Shown here piece by piece: positions 55,730-64,000 of a DNA stretch of 64,000 bases. Under the pieces are notes generated by a model that saw only the letters and a program-made list of their open reading frames with translations, searched no databases and had not been told where the DNA came from. Positions within the stretch are counted from its first letter, which is position 1; every line of letters starts with the position of its first letter. The position numbers and the translations under genes were made by a program. Source of the DNA: Leptolyngbya sp. O-77 (GTDB lineage: Bacteria > Cyanobacteriota > Cyanobacteriia > Elainellales > Elainellaceae); NCBI RefSeq assembly GCF_001548395.1, contig NZ_AP017367.1, forward strand, positions 4,749,001-4,813,000, written 5' to 3'.

Positions 55730-57956
55730 ATGCCAGAGCGGTTACTGCAACTTGACGATGTTCGAGATTTGGCAAGTCCTGAGAAGATCGCTGCTCTATT
55801 TACCAAGTTGGGCTATCCCGTTGTTTTGACGGCTCAGCCACTTCCGGTTGAAGATCTTGAACTGCCTGCAAAAAGTGCTGAGGCAATTTATGATGCCTAT
55901 CTCATTGCAGACTACACGCAGGGAGCAGATACCTTACAGGTTTTGCTGTTCCAGCTTCAGCCTGACGAGTGGGAGTCGCCAAGTGTTGCCAGTAACCGCA
56001 TGAAGGCGATCGCCACTGCTCTTGCCAAGCGCCCAGCCAACTACCTTTTGCTCGCAACAAACCCAGCCTATGACCGCTTGATGCTGGTCAATCCTCGAAA
56101 GAGTTTTGACGACAAAATGAATGTCAAGGTCAGCATCCGTAAGCTGCTGATCGACCGAGCAAACCCCACTGCCTACGACCGAGACAGGCTAGAAGCGATC
56201 GCCGCTCGCAACTTAAGCCCAGCCGCGCTCTACAAAGCCCAATACGAAGCCTTCGATGTTGACAAGCTCACCAAGGACTTCTACCGAGGGTATGAAAAAC
56301 TGTTTGACCGCGTTCAAGCAGCCGTCAAGCAGTGGAACCCTGAACCCTATTTTGAGGATGCCGACCGTCTGCATCAGTTTTCTCAGCGGCTGCTAGGGCG
56401 GATCATGTTTCTCTACTTCTTGCAGAAGAAGGAATTTCTTGCAGGCGATCGCCGCTTCCTCACCAACCAATATCGACAGCTCCAGCCCGACCCCAACGAC
56501 ACCGACTATTACGCCACCGTTCTAGAACCCCTCTTTTTTGAAATCCTCAACCAAGACCGTCCAAACTTGGAATCGCAATGGGGCAAAATTCCCTACCTCA
56601 ACGGCGGCTTGTTTGACCGAGACTATGGCCCAGACGTGCGAGACATCGTTGGGCGAGAAACGCCAGATCAGATTTTGCTCCCCAATGCTCTGTTTGACCC
56701 TGGCAGCCAGGATGGAATCTTGGCATTTTTCAATAGCTACAACTTCACCATCTCGGAAAATGTACAGGGAGATGAGGATGTTGCTGTTGACCCAGAGATG
56801 CTGGGCAAGGTGTTTGAAAACCTATTGGCAAAAGAAGAACGCGGACAAAGTGGCACATTCTACACCCCCAGAGGCATCGTCAACTTTATGTGTGCTGAGG
56901 TGCTGTGTCGCTATTTGGCAAATCAAAGCGGCATCGCCCCAGAGGCAATCCGGGAACTGATGGAGCTAGAGCCAGACGCACCCGATGCAGAAATTAGCAA
57001 AAGGCTCAGCCGAGAGCAGGCAAAAACCCTGAAAAAAGCCATCGAAACTGTGAAAGTGCTTGACCCAGCCGTGGGGTCAGGTGCTTTTCCACTGGGAATG
57101 CTGCAAGTGATTTTGGCAGTGCGGCAGGTCGTCGCCCGTCGAGAAGGCATCACTGTGCAGCGGGGCAGCCTTGCCATTAGCCAATGGAAACGGGAGATTA
57201 TTGCGAATAATCTCTACGGCGTAGACATCAAGCCAGAAGCGATCGAAATTGCCAAGCTGCGGATGTGGCTGTCGCTGGTGGTGGATATTCCCCATATCGA
57301 AGATGTGGAGCCACTGCCAAACCTGGACTATAAGCTGATGTGTGGCGATTCGCTGATCTCCACCATCAACGGCGAACACATCATCTCCGACCCGCGCAAA
57401 GACACGCAGCTCACCCTGCTCACCGTTTCGCCCCTGTCTGCCGAGATTCAAGCGCTGATCGACCTGGAGCAACAGTTCTACAGTGCAGATGCCGCGACCC
57501 GCCAACGGCTCAGGGCGCAAATCCTGGAAGCCGAGCGATCGGTCTTTATGCGAGCCATCGCCGATTGCCGCGAATACCTGACAGAACAGCAGCAAGAAAC
57601 CACCCGCAAGCTCAGCCTGCTAAAGCGCCCCTCCAAAGACCTGAAAGACAAGCAAGCCCACATCGCCCAAACCCTCACCGCCCTAAACCAGTTTGAGCAA
57701 CAGGTGCTAAGTGGAGAACGCTCCCTCACCTTCTTTCAATATCATCTGCATTTTCGAGATGTATTTGAGCGAGGTGGGTTTGATGTGGTGATTGGTAATC
57801 CGCCTTACGTTGATTCCGAAACAATGAAACGAAATCAACCTAAGCTGCGAGAGGAATATGCTTCGGCTTTTAGTACAGCAATAGGGAATTGGGATCTGTT
57901 TATTCCTTTTATAGAAAAAGGTGTAGATCTGCTTAAGAGAGATGGAGCTATTTCCT
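55730..57956 (+). pseudogene. Eco57I-like restriction/methyltransferase, 5' part, split by IS4
   Basis: About 742 codons. The N-terminal region (about 1-170) could hold nuclease or linker functions but shows no clear catalytic motif. The adenine-methyltransferase core follows, with motif I DPAVGSGAF (D445) and motif IV NPPY (690-693), plus the GTFYTPRGIV entry motif. This is the layout of type IIG/Eco57I and PglX-like enzymes, used in restriction or phage defence. Reading continues into an IS at 57957; joined to 59144 it gives RDGAISYIVPNKF in frame. The gene is thus split and its C-terminal specificity region lost. Confidence 0.85.
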
Positions 57957-59134
57957 CAGAAGTGTTGAATGATAGCAAATATGTTTAAAAAAATAGCCCC
58001 TAATCGTGTAAACTAGAGGCTATAAAAAAGAAAATAATGTTAGTATCATGATATCAAACTTTCCTGAGATCGTCAAAAAGCATCTGGGCCACCTCGCCAC
58101 GGATGACTATCCGGTTCTCAACAGCTTTCTATTTGTTTCTATTTGGCTCTCCTTGGTTCTCGATCAGAGTCAAAGCAGTATGAGGAGCGTCTTCAAGCGC
58201 TTAAATATTCGTGGCATCAAGGTCAAGATTTCTACTTTTTCTAAAGCCAGCAAGAACCGTGATCCCCAGATACTTTATGATCTTTTTTGGGTATTGAAGC
58301 AGGAACTCCACAAAAGGCATAAGATTGATGCTGCAAAGCTGACTTTATTTCCGCTGGATTCAACCATTGTTAGTTTGACGAGCAAGTTGCTCTGGGCGCA
58401 GGGTATTCACCAAGTAAAGCTGTTTAGTGGTTTAGATTTAATGACACATGAGCCGGGGGGTGTTTTCATCCACTTTGGTCAAGGTCATGACAGTAAACAT
58501 GGGAAGGAAACGATCGATGCTGTGCCTGATAATAGTGTCGGGGTCATGGATCGGGGCTTTTTTAGCCTAGCTCGAATTCGCTATTTACTGAATCAAGAGA
58601 ATCGCTACTTTATCGTCAGAATCAAGAATAATATTAGTCTCAAGATGCTAGAAAATGGCAACTTCTTGATTGGCACGGGTAAGGAGCAAGTTGAAGCACG
58701 GGTTGTCGCCTTTTGTGATTTAGAATCACAAACAGAATATCGCTTGTCAACGAATCTACCGATAGGGGGAGAAAATACCATTTCCAATGAGGAAATTAGC
58801 GAATTTTATCGTTTGCGTTGGCAGATAGAGTTATTTTGGAAATTTCTGAAGATGCATCTGAAACTAGATCGACTAATTACTAAGAATGTGAACGGGATTG
58901 AGATGCAGATTTATGCGTGTTTGGTAGCTTATGTGATTTTGCAATTGGTGACAATTCCGAAAGAATTTGGCAACAAAGTATTAGATAAGCTACGATATTT
59001 ACAGGCTTTTATGTGTGAAAATATCAGTTATGCCCACTGGCTCCAAAAATTAGTGTTTTGTTGACAAAACCAGCTTGCCACAGGATTAGTGTGTCTATTT
59101 TTAGAAAAGAAAATCTTAAGATTCAACACTTTTG
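57957..59134 (+). mobile_element. IS4-family insertion sequence, copy 2
   Basis: 1178 bp with 14-bp terminal inverted repeats (CAGAAGTGTTGAAT left, CAAAAGTGTTGAAT read inward from the right) and a 9-bp target duplication, CTATTTCCT, at 57948-57956 and 59135-59143. The same ends define copy 1 at 2179-3278. The target is the methyltransferase gene. Confidence 0.95.
58048..59064 (+). CDS. IS4-family DDE transposase
   Basis: 338 residues and intact. The triad sits in PLDSTIV, VGVMDRGF and YRLRWQIELFWKFLK (Y-(2)-R-(3)-E-(6)-K). It shares many blocks with the transposase at 2228-3193 and is probably functional. HIP1 sites are absent from the element, in contrast to the gene it interrupts. Confidence 0.93.
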   Translation: MISNFPEIVKKHLGHLATDDYPVLNSFLFVSIWLSLVLDQSQSSMRSVFKRLNIRGIKVKISTFSKASKNRDPQILYDLFWVLKQELHKRHKIDAAKLTLFPLDSTIVSLTSKLLWAQGIHQVKLFSGLDLMTHEPGGVFIHFGQGHDSKHGKETIDAVPDNSVGVMDRGFFSLARIRYLLNQENRYFIVRIKNNISLKMLENGNFLIGTGKEQVEARVVAFCDLESQTEYRLSTNLPIGGENTISNEEISEFYRLRWQIELFWKFLKMHLKLDRLITKNVNGIEMQIYACLVAYVILQLVTIPKEFGNKVLDKLRYLQAFMCENISYAHWLQKLVFC

Positions 59135-59143
59135 CTATTTCCT

Positions 59144-59465
59144 ATATCGTTCCCAATAAGTTTATTGGGGCGAAATATGCAACTGAGTCGCGAAATCTAG
59201 CTTGCAAACTTCACGTCTTGGAAATTAGAAACTATTCTTCTATTGATGTCTTCAAAGAAGCAGATGTCTATCCAGTAGTGTTCATAATCGAGAAGAATAA
59301 TAAGAGGGAACCAGTAGTGATGACACTCATGGAAGATGTCGACTTAGAGCAAAGCAAAAATCATATACAGCCTGACGTTTTTTATAAAAACACCTATTGG
59401 GATATTTATTTTTTGCCAAATCAAGTATTCAATATTTTCGAGAGACTTTCTGAATTTAAAACTCT
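59144..59465 (+). pseudogene. Eco57I-like restriction/methyltransferase, 3' fragment
   Basis: Continuation of the gene broken by the IS4 element: IVPNKFIGAKYATESRNLACKLHVLEIRNYSSIDVFKEADVYPVVFIIEKN is the conserved end of the methyltransferase core (TaqI-like C-terminal region follows in relatives). The match fades after ERLSEFKTLGS near 59465, where an ISL3-type end begins. The rest of the specificity domain is missing, so no full enzyme can be made. Confidence 0.82.
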
Positions 59466-60214
59466 GGGTTCTCCCGTCAGTACGGTGATAACTTTATTTA
59501 ATCAGAGAAGCAGGCTAATAGTCTTTCTCGAAAATTGTTGAAATTGACAAAGCCATAAGCTTGCCGTTTAATCAATTTAATTCGGTTGTTGATTCCCTCC
59601 ATTGCGCCACTCGTTGTGCGATTCCGAAAGTAGTTGCTAATTCCATCTAAATGGTTACGAATCGTTGTGCTTGCTTCTCTATAGACGACTCGCGCTTTAT
59701 CGAGCCACCCTTGGATCTGACGCTTGCCTTCCTCAACGGTTAATGGTTGTTCATAAATCGCGCGAAACTCTTCTTTCCACTCATAGGCTTTTCCTAATCG
59801 CTTTGACCGTTTCAGAATCTCTTCTAACTTTGTCTTTTCTTCTGCTGTTAAATCCTTGCCATTCTTGAGCAAAATGAATTTGCTACCTCGGTCTGATACA
59901 CCCGATTGTCTACGAATTTTATTTAACTCCTCATTGACTAGTTTCATGACATGAAAGCGGTCAATCACTACCACGGCATTGGGAAACACTTTCTTGACTA
60001 CCTTTGGGAATCCTCCCCACATATCCACGCTCACCTCTTCAACTTTTGCACGCACCTCTAGGGGCTGCTGCTTCAGGGTTTCAATAATGTCTTCCTGTTG
60101 GTGACTGTCAATCACTTCAATCAATTTCCCGGTCTCAACGTCGCCGATAACGGTGGCGAAGTTTTGATGCCCTTTCCGCTTGCTGATTTCATCAATCCCA
60201 ATGCGTTTGACTCC
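59466..60214 (-). mobile_element. ISL3-family remnant with truncated transposase
   Basis: The minus-strand frame at 59498-60214 is the C-terminal part of an ISL3 transposase: GVKRIGIDEISKRKGHQNFATVIGD (first Asp region), VSVDMWGGFPKVVKKVFPNAVVVIDRFHVMKLV and the final NRTTSGAMEGINNRIKLIKRQAYGF motif with the catalytic Glu. About the first 150 residues, including the zinc finger and HTH, are gone. Truncation falls exactly at the left end of the ISKra4 element. The left end starts GGTTCTCCCGTCAG near 59466, but its outer boundary is approximate. Confidence 0.85.
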
Positions 60215-60238
60215 GAGTGCATCCCAATTTTGCAAGAC

Positions 60239-61066
60239 TCATGTTGAGAATTGCCCATTGAGGTAGGCACAACGTTGCTTCAGCACCTGCGGAACGTTAT
60301 CTTTGTCCCACTGCGCCCCCGATATCTTGATTCGCCGCCCAAGTTGTTTAACGGTCGATTCAATTGCCCCGGAACCAATGGAGACTCCTTCAGCTTGATA
60401 GTAGCCATAATTGACAATCCGCTGTCGATGCTTGTTAAGGTAGCTAACGAAATTCGTAACCCGCTCGTGTTGCCAATCCTCAAACTGTGCAATTGCGCCT
60501 TCGACATCGCCTTGCCACAAACAGGTTTCCACGGCATCTAAACGTTGCACAGAACCACCCACTTTGCCCAAATTCTCAACCAAGTGATACCAGTCCAAAA
60601 TCTCCCGTCTTTGGGTCTGGTTGCCAATCTGGGTGTAGACATTCCAGATCCCATCATGCCCATCTCCAATACAAGTCAATGGGTCAGATAAAGACTGAAC
60701 ATTGACCCAGTTGACCAACTGCTCATTGTCTTGAAAGAAGGCAGCAACACAGGACTCGTGCAGATTCACTGCCTTGTAATCTCGCCATTCACTCGGTTCT
60801 CCTTCGGGTGTTCGCAATCGCACTTTACCTCCATCGATACTCATCTCCTCAACCGTTTCTTCCACTTGCGGTAACTCAAAGATTTGACGATGCACTAATC
60901 GCTGTTGAGTACTGTGAGAAACCTTTATCCCAGTCAACACTTCAATGTCTTCTGCCGCCCGCTCATACGATTCATTGGCACTCACCAACAAACAACACCG
61001 CTCCAGGTAAGGACTCCATCGTGTGTACGCTTTCACCTCCAGAATTTGAGCTTGTTTCTCACTCAC
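60239..61066 (-). CDS. ISKra4-family transposase, main part
   Basis: 275 residues from a GTG at 61066; the real start lies further upstream in another frame. Landmarks: YERAAEDIEVLTGIKVSHSTQQRLVHRQ, MSIDGGKVRLRT (first Asp), CIGDGHDGIWN (second Asp), LDWYHLVENLGKVG and GAIESTVKQLGRRIK (Glu). The N-terminal part is in the frame at 61122-61298; two -1 shifts would be needed to join them. Confidence 0.88.
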   Translation of the reverse strand: MSEKQAQILEVKAYTRWSPYLERCCLLVSANESYERAAEDIEVLTGIKVSHSTQQRLVHRQIFELPQVEETVEEMSIDGGKVRLRTPEGEPSEWRDYKAVNLHESCVAAFFQDNEQLVNWVNVQSLSDPLTCIGDGHDGIWNVYTQIGNQTQRREILDWYHLVENLGKVGGSVQRLDAVETCLWQGDVEGAIAQFEDWQHERVTNFVSYLNKHRQRIVNYGYYQAEGVSIGSGAIESTVKQLGRRIKISGAQWDKDNVPQVLKQRCAYLNGQFST

Positions 61067-61121
61067 TTGCAGTTGTCCAAGGATGCTCTCGATGCGACGC
61101 TTTCGTCCACTTGTCGTGCCG

Positions 61122-61298
61122 CTACTTGTTGCAATAAAAAATCCCCGATCTCTGGGCTGACATGTTCGAGCAGATGTCCTCGCACTGCCGCCTCAATCCC
61201 TGCCAACGTTTTACTTGCTCTGGGTCAGTTTCCTCGTATAGCAGAGCGGCAAGGGCACGAGCATGGGCTTGGATTTGGGCTTTTTTCTCAGCGTCCAT
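61122..61298 (-). pseudogene. ISKra4 transposase, N-terminal frame
   Basis: Starts MDAEKKAQIQAHARALAALLYEETDPEQ, the normal N-terminus, then leaves the frame after QVK. Family sequence continues in a second frame (KTLAGIEAAVRGHLLEHVSPEIGD) and, after a T6 run, in the main frame (FIATSSGTTSGRKRR). The T6 step resembles a programmed -1 site of this family, while the A-run step looks like a one-base loss. Confidence 0.75.
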
Positions 61299-61395
61299 GA
61301 CAGGTATCGGGTAAAAGTACAATACTCAAAGTTTATCGCTATCGCCAAAGTCTAGAACTAAGCACTTTTACTCATCGCAAAAGTGGGATGCACTC

Positions 61396-62075
61396 TATCC
61401 GGCACCAGCAATCCCTCTACCGTTCCAATTACCCTTATGCGCTTTGAATGCCTCAATCACGCGATCGCGCTCTTCCTCACTAAAGGCGTTTGGAGATGGC
61501 TCAAGCTGATACTTAAATTTGGGCATCTCCCCTGCCATCCCGTCATAGGGATTGGCATCAATTAGCCCGTGCTTAATCGCCCATTTGCAGACTGCGGATA
61601 GCTGAATCAGAATCCGTTTCGTCTGATGTACAGTTGTGACTTTTTCCAGTTCGGCCTTGATCGCCAGCGCGTCTGAAACGGGATAGCTCGGAATCTTTTC
61701 TAAAATCCGTGCTAACGCTTCGTGATACCCCTTGGTCGTCGCTTTGAGAGAAGCGGCTTTATACTCTCGGTACTGCCGCCACAGGTCTGAAGCTCCCGGA
61801 ATTGGCTTGGGTGTAATGTCGGGTGTAACCGTACTCAGAGCAGCTTGAGGCTTGTACTTCTCTAGAGTCGAATCGAAGTTCCCAGAGATAATGTCTAGCT
61901 CAATCTGATTTGCCCGTTGCTCTGCGGCTTTCCGATTGAGTGGGGTATCCGACAGCCCCATGCTGAGGTAATGACGCTTACCGCCATAGCGGAATCGAAG
62001 CTGAAGGCGATTATTAGAAGTAATGATCTGAACCGTTCCCTTAGAAGCCTTGCTGGTTGGGGGTGTCTGAGACAT
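61396..62075 (-). pseudogene. tyrosine recombinase (integrase), 3' truncated
   Basis: 226 codons of an integrase: an N-terminal arm-binding region (TVQIITSNNRLQLRFRYGGKRHYLSMGLSDTPLNRKAAEQ), then a SAM-like core-binding domain (WRQYREYKAASLKATTKGYHEALARIL). The catalytic domain with its R-H-R-Y residues is missing; the frame meets a stop formed exactly at the ISKra4 end (61395). It lies 178 bp from attR, as expected for the enzyme that inserted this island. Confidence 0.9.
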
Positions 62076-62102
62076 AGGGACAGTGTGGTTAATACGTTTG
62101 TA

Positions 62103-62134
62103 TCTACACCCAATTTACACCCAATTTACACCCA
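62103..62134 (+). promoter_or_regulatory. candidate integrase arm-type site, right
   Basis: Three direct units of TACACCCA (spacers ATTT) lie between the integrase start and attR, matching the two-unit version at 54596-54616. They also fall in the integrase promoter region, so autoregulation is possible. Confidence 0.5.
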
Positions 62135-62252
62135 AAATGCCCAATCATGCCCCAATCTTCGACAGTTCTTTAGAACGCATGAACCATTCTCGCCCTTCCT
62201 CTGACAAACTTGAAAGCCCTGAAACTGAAGAGTTCCAGGGCTTTCAAGTCAT

Positions 62253-62300
62253 AAGCGGGTGATGGGACTCGAACCCACGACATTCAGCTTGGGAAGCTGA
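62253..62300 (-). repeat. attR: 3' part of the intact tRNA-Gly
   Basis: 48 bp identical to attL (54504-54551). Here it is joined to the tRNA 5' half and so keeps the gene whole. Confidence 0.92.
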
Positions 62301-62325
62301 CGTTCTACCACTGAACTACACCCGC
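62254..62325 (-). tRNA. tRNA-Gly (anticodon CCC)
   Basis: 72 nt. The acceptor stem GCGGGTG pairs with CACCCGC, discriminator U; D-arm region has AGTGGTAGA; the anticodon loop is TTCCCAA between CAGC and GCTG; the T-arm has GGTTCGAGTCC. No CCA is encoded. It is the integration target of the adjacent island. Confidence 0.96.
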
Positions 62326-62913
62326 ATTTCGAGAATTCTAGGATAGCATTTTGAGTATAAACCGCGCGATAGCAGGAGCGGCTTAAAGATGAGTTTGTAA
62401 GAGTGGGTGATATCAAAATGGGCGATCGGCCATGCAACAAATCATCACAAATTCAGTCTAAATAGAGCAGGTTGCAGTTATCTTTCAAAGTAATTCCTTC
62501 AATTTCAGAAAACAATCAAAAATAGGCTGATAGTTGCTCGCTTACCTGGATTTATTCATCTATTTTGAATAAAGGGTTGATATGTAGAGATAGGACAAAG
62601 TTCGCACTTGCTGGCAACCCACTACGCAGAGCCGATGGATTTCAGCGGGCGCGGGACAAGGGGTGCAACCTCTCATCCACGCGGCGTGATCTCAGATCAC
62701 AATGCAGGTGACGTGGGCGATCGCCCCGACTGCTCTATCTCACACCGATCTGCCGTCGGGTACGCTACGGTAGCTATATCGTGAAAGTGGGTACTCTGAT
62801 CAGAAGCTTCCAGGTTTCTGCTCGTCCAGATTGGTCTAGATCGCCAGTGTGCTCTCGTTCTTATCCCTGTTATCCTTGTTCCTTTTGTGTTGTAGCGCTG
62901 TGAGCGACTCGCA
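62326..62913. other. intergenic region without a recognisable gene
   Basis: 588 bp between tRNA-Gly and the HD-domain gene. AT-rich near 62450-62600, GC-richer after. One HIP1 site at about 62718. No reading frame with motif support, and no RNA family recognised. Confidence 0.5.
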
Positions 62914-63798
62914 ATGTTTAACGCTACTGAACTCCTAATCTCCGACTTTGTGACCAAGCTCAAAGATGGATATCGCCATACCTATGGCGGTCTCAATGCT
63001 GGCTATGAAGATATTATTGGCTGGGTCGGGGCAATGGCGCTGGAGAACATCGCCAACAGCGACGCGCTCTATCACAACGTTGAGCACACTATTCTGGTGA
63101 CACTGGTAGGACAGGAAATTCTGCGCGGCAAACACATCCGCGAGGGTGGCGTTTCACCGGATGACTGGCTCCATTTCATTGTGTCGCTGGTGTGCCACGA
63201 TATTGGCTACGTAAAAGGGGTCTGTCGGGGCGATCGCGAAGGCTGGTATGCCACCGGGCAAAACGGCGAAATGATTAGCCTACCGCCAGGATCGTCCGAT
63301 GCAGCCCTCACGCCCTACCACGTTGATCGTGCCAAGCTGTTTATTGATGAGCGGTTTGGTGGCAACCAAAAGATCGACTCTGCAATCGTAAAGCGCAACA
63401 TTGAGCTGACTCGCTTTCCTGTTCCCCACGACGACGACCACCAAGATACGGTGCATTATCCAGGTCTAGTACGGGCTGCGGATTTAATTGGTCAGTTAAG
63501 CGATCCCCGCTATCTCAAAAAAATTGGAGCGCTCTACTACGAGTTTGAAGAAACAGGCGTGAACAAGGCGCTGGGCTATCGCCATCCGGGCGATCTGCGG
63601 GCAAACTATCCCAAGTTCTATTGGAACGGAGTCTATCCCTACGTGAAAGATGGGCTAAAGTATCTTTCGCTAACGCAGCAGGGGCAGCAAATCATTGCCA
63701 ACCTGTACTCCAACGTATTCGTCGTCGAGCATGAGCCAGGGGGGCAGCTTTCCACCCCCCATCCCGAAAATCAGCCTGTAGGCAGCGCAGCCCACTAG
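62914..63798 (+). CDS. HD-domain metal-dependent phosphohydrolase
   Basis: 294 residues. HD-type metal ligands: H54 and H58 in YHNVEHTIL, and the H95-D96 pair in VCHDIGY. Later conserved stretches are YHVDRAKLFIDERF, IELTRFPVP and the RAADLIGQLSDPRYLKKIG block. It probably hydrolyses a phosphomonoester, phosphodiester or nucleotide; a signalling nucleotide is possible but not shown. Soluble, single-gene transcript ended by a strong hairpin. Confidence 0.9.
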   Translation: MFNATELLISDFVTKLKDGYRHTYGGLNAGYEDIIGWVGAMALENIANSDALYHNVEHTILVTLVGQEILRGKHIREGGVSPDDWLHFIVSLVCHDIGYVKGVCRGDREGWYATGQNGEMISLPPGSSDAALTPYHVDRAKLFIDERFGGNQKIDSAIVKRNIELTRFPVPHDDDHQDTVHYPGLVRAADLIGQLSDPRYLKKIGALYYEFEETGVNKALGYRHPGDLRANYPKFYWNGVYPYVKDGLKYLSLTQQGQQIIANLYSNVFVVEHEPGGQLSTPHPENQPVGSAAH

Positions 63799-63810
63799 AT
63801 TTTGTGTGGA

Positions 63811-63852
63811 AGGTTGACTTTTCGTGATCAAAACGCCCGAAAAGTCAACCTT
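63811..63852. terminator. bidirectional terminator between convergent genes
   Basis: A 12-bp perfect stem, AGGTTGACTTTT / AAAAGTCAACCT, followed by TTT on the + strand and with T-rich ends on both strands. It lies between the HD gene and the convergent partial gene. Confidence 0.85.
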
Positions 63853-63885
63853 TTCTCAGCCTGTTCAGCCAGCCCTGAACCCGCC

Positions 63886-64000
63886 TAGCGACGGATGGGC
63901 GTGCCGCAGGGATAAGTGGCCACAGGCTCCCGTTCAGGTTTGGGCACTGGCTTGGCGTTGGGAATTGCAGCGGCTACCTTTTCCTCGGTGCGTTCCGCAC
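63886..64000 (-). CDS. C-terminal end of an unidentified gene, cut by the window edge
   Basis: Open from the window end for 37 codons, ending PVATYPCGTPIRR at a TAG (63886-63888). The visible part is Pro/Lys/Glu-rich and low in complexity. Family not recognised. Supported mainly by its convergent position next to a bidirectional terminator. Confidence 0.5.

Larger units (their letters stand above)
60215..61395 (-). mobile_element. ISKra4-family insertion sequence
   Basis: 1181 bp with terminal inverted repeats GAGTGCATCCCAATTTTGC (60215 inward) and GAGTGCATCCCACTTTTGC (61395 inward), one mismatch. No target duplication is seen: the left flank is the ISL3 gene and the right flank the integrase gene. 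So a deletion next to the element or recombination between two copies probably removed the material between. Confidence 0.88.
54504..62300. mobile_element. tRNA-Gly-integrated genomic island, decayed
   Basis: About 7.8 kb bounded by an exact 48-bp direct duplication of the 3' part of tRNA-Gly (54504-54551 and 62253-62300). The intact tRNA stays at the right end, next to an integrase remnant, which is the classical layout of tyrosine-recombinase integration. Cargo: a small HTH regulator, two small ORFs and a large DNA methyltransferase/restriction gene. Three IS elements or remnants have entered. Because the integrase lacks its catalytic domain the island can no longer move by itself. Confidence 0.9.

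Noticed and set aside
55730..57956. A complete BREX or DISARM defence system
   Set aside because: Only one methyltransferase-type gene is present; no PglZ, BrxC, helicase or other partner gene lies in the island.

Overview
The window is chromosomal DNA of a filamentous-type cyanobacterium, probably a Leptolyngbya or Thermoleptolyngbya relative. The genus is an inference. Three things point to cyanobacteria: the HIP1 octamer GCGATCGC recurs throughout the coding sequence, photosynthesis genes are present (psaM, psb34, a tocopherol cyclase), and a SasA-type circadian kinase with a KaiB-like N-terminus is encoded.

Layout. 0-2.1 kb: a two-component pair whose kinase is cut by the window edge. 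2.2-3.3 kb: a complete IS4-family element. 3.9-14.8 kb: housekeeping and regulatory genes (Cys-cluster protein, tocopherol cyclase, YajQ, MAPEG, DprA-like, FHA, a GT4, LysR, pirin, PadR). 14.8-36.3 kb: a large surface or extracellular polysaccharide locus. It holds a Wzy-like polymerase, a Wzx-like flippase, a Wza-like export protein, a Wzc-like BY-kinase, two Gfo/Idh/MocA oxidoreductases, GT2, GT4 and GT26 glycosyltransferases and the four dTDP-L-rhamnose genes (rfbC-rfbD-rfbA-rfbB). It is followed by an ABC exporter and a frameshifted MscS gene. A lipid-linked-sugar initiating transferase lies apart, at 50.3 kb. 39.2-54.4 kb: secA, a peroxiredoxin-like protein, a serine hydrolase, a SIMPL protein, a cytosine permease, psb34, dienelactone hydrolase, sasA, psaM and conserved hypotheticals.

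54.5-62.3 kb: an integrated mobile island in the 3' end of a tRNA-Gly(CCC) gene. An exact 48-bp duplication of the tRNA 3' portion (attL/attR) flanks it, and the integrase remnant lies beside the intact tRNA. The cargo is a small HTH regulator, two small overlapping ORFs and a large Eco57I-like DNA methyltransferase/restriction gene. The island is decaying. An IS4-family element split the methyltransferase gene (9-bp target duplication), an ISL3 remnant follows its truncated end, and an ISKra4-family element abuts both the truncated ISL3 transposase and the truncated integrase. Short repeats just inside both att sites look like integrase arm-type binding sites.

Other structure: three copies of a 91-93 bp MITE-like element with short terminal inverted repeats (16.3, 26.1 and 53.0 kb); a repeat-rich stretch upstream of psaM with a 38-bp duplication that may encode small RNAs and two arrays of 13-bp units; a perfect 20-bp palindrome upstream of secA; and a GT4 gene with no N-terminal part that is separated from the preceding gene by one in-frame stop codon. 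Similarity-based calls come from recognising family motifs by eye; no database search was run.
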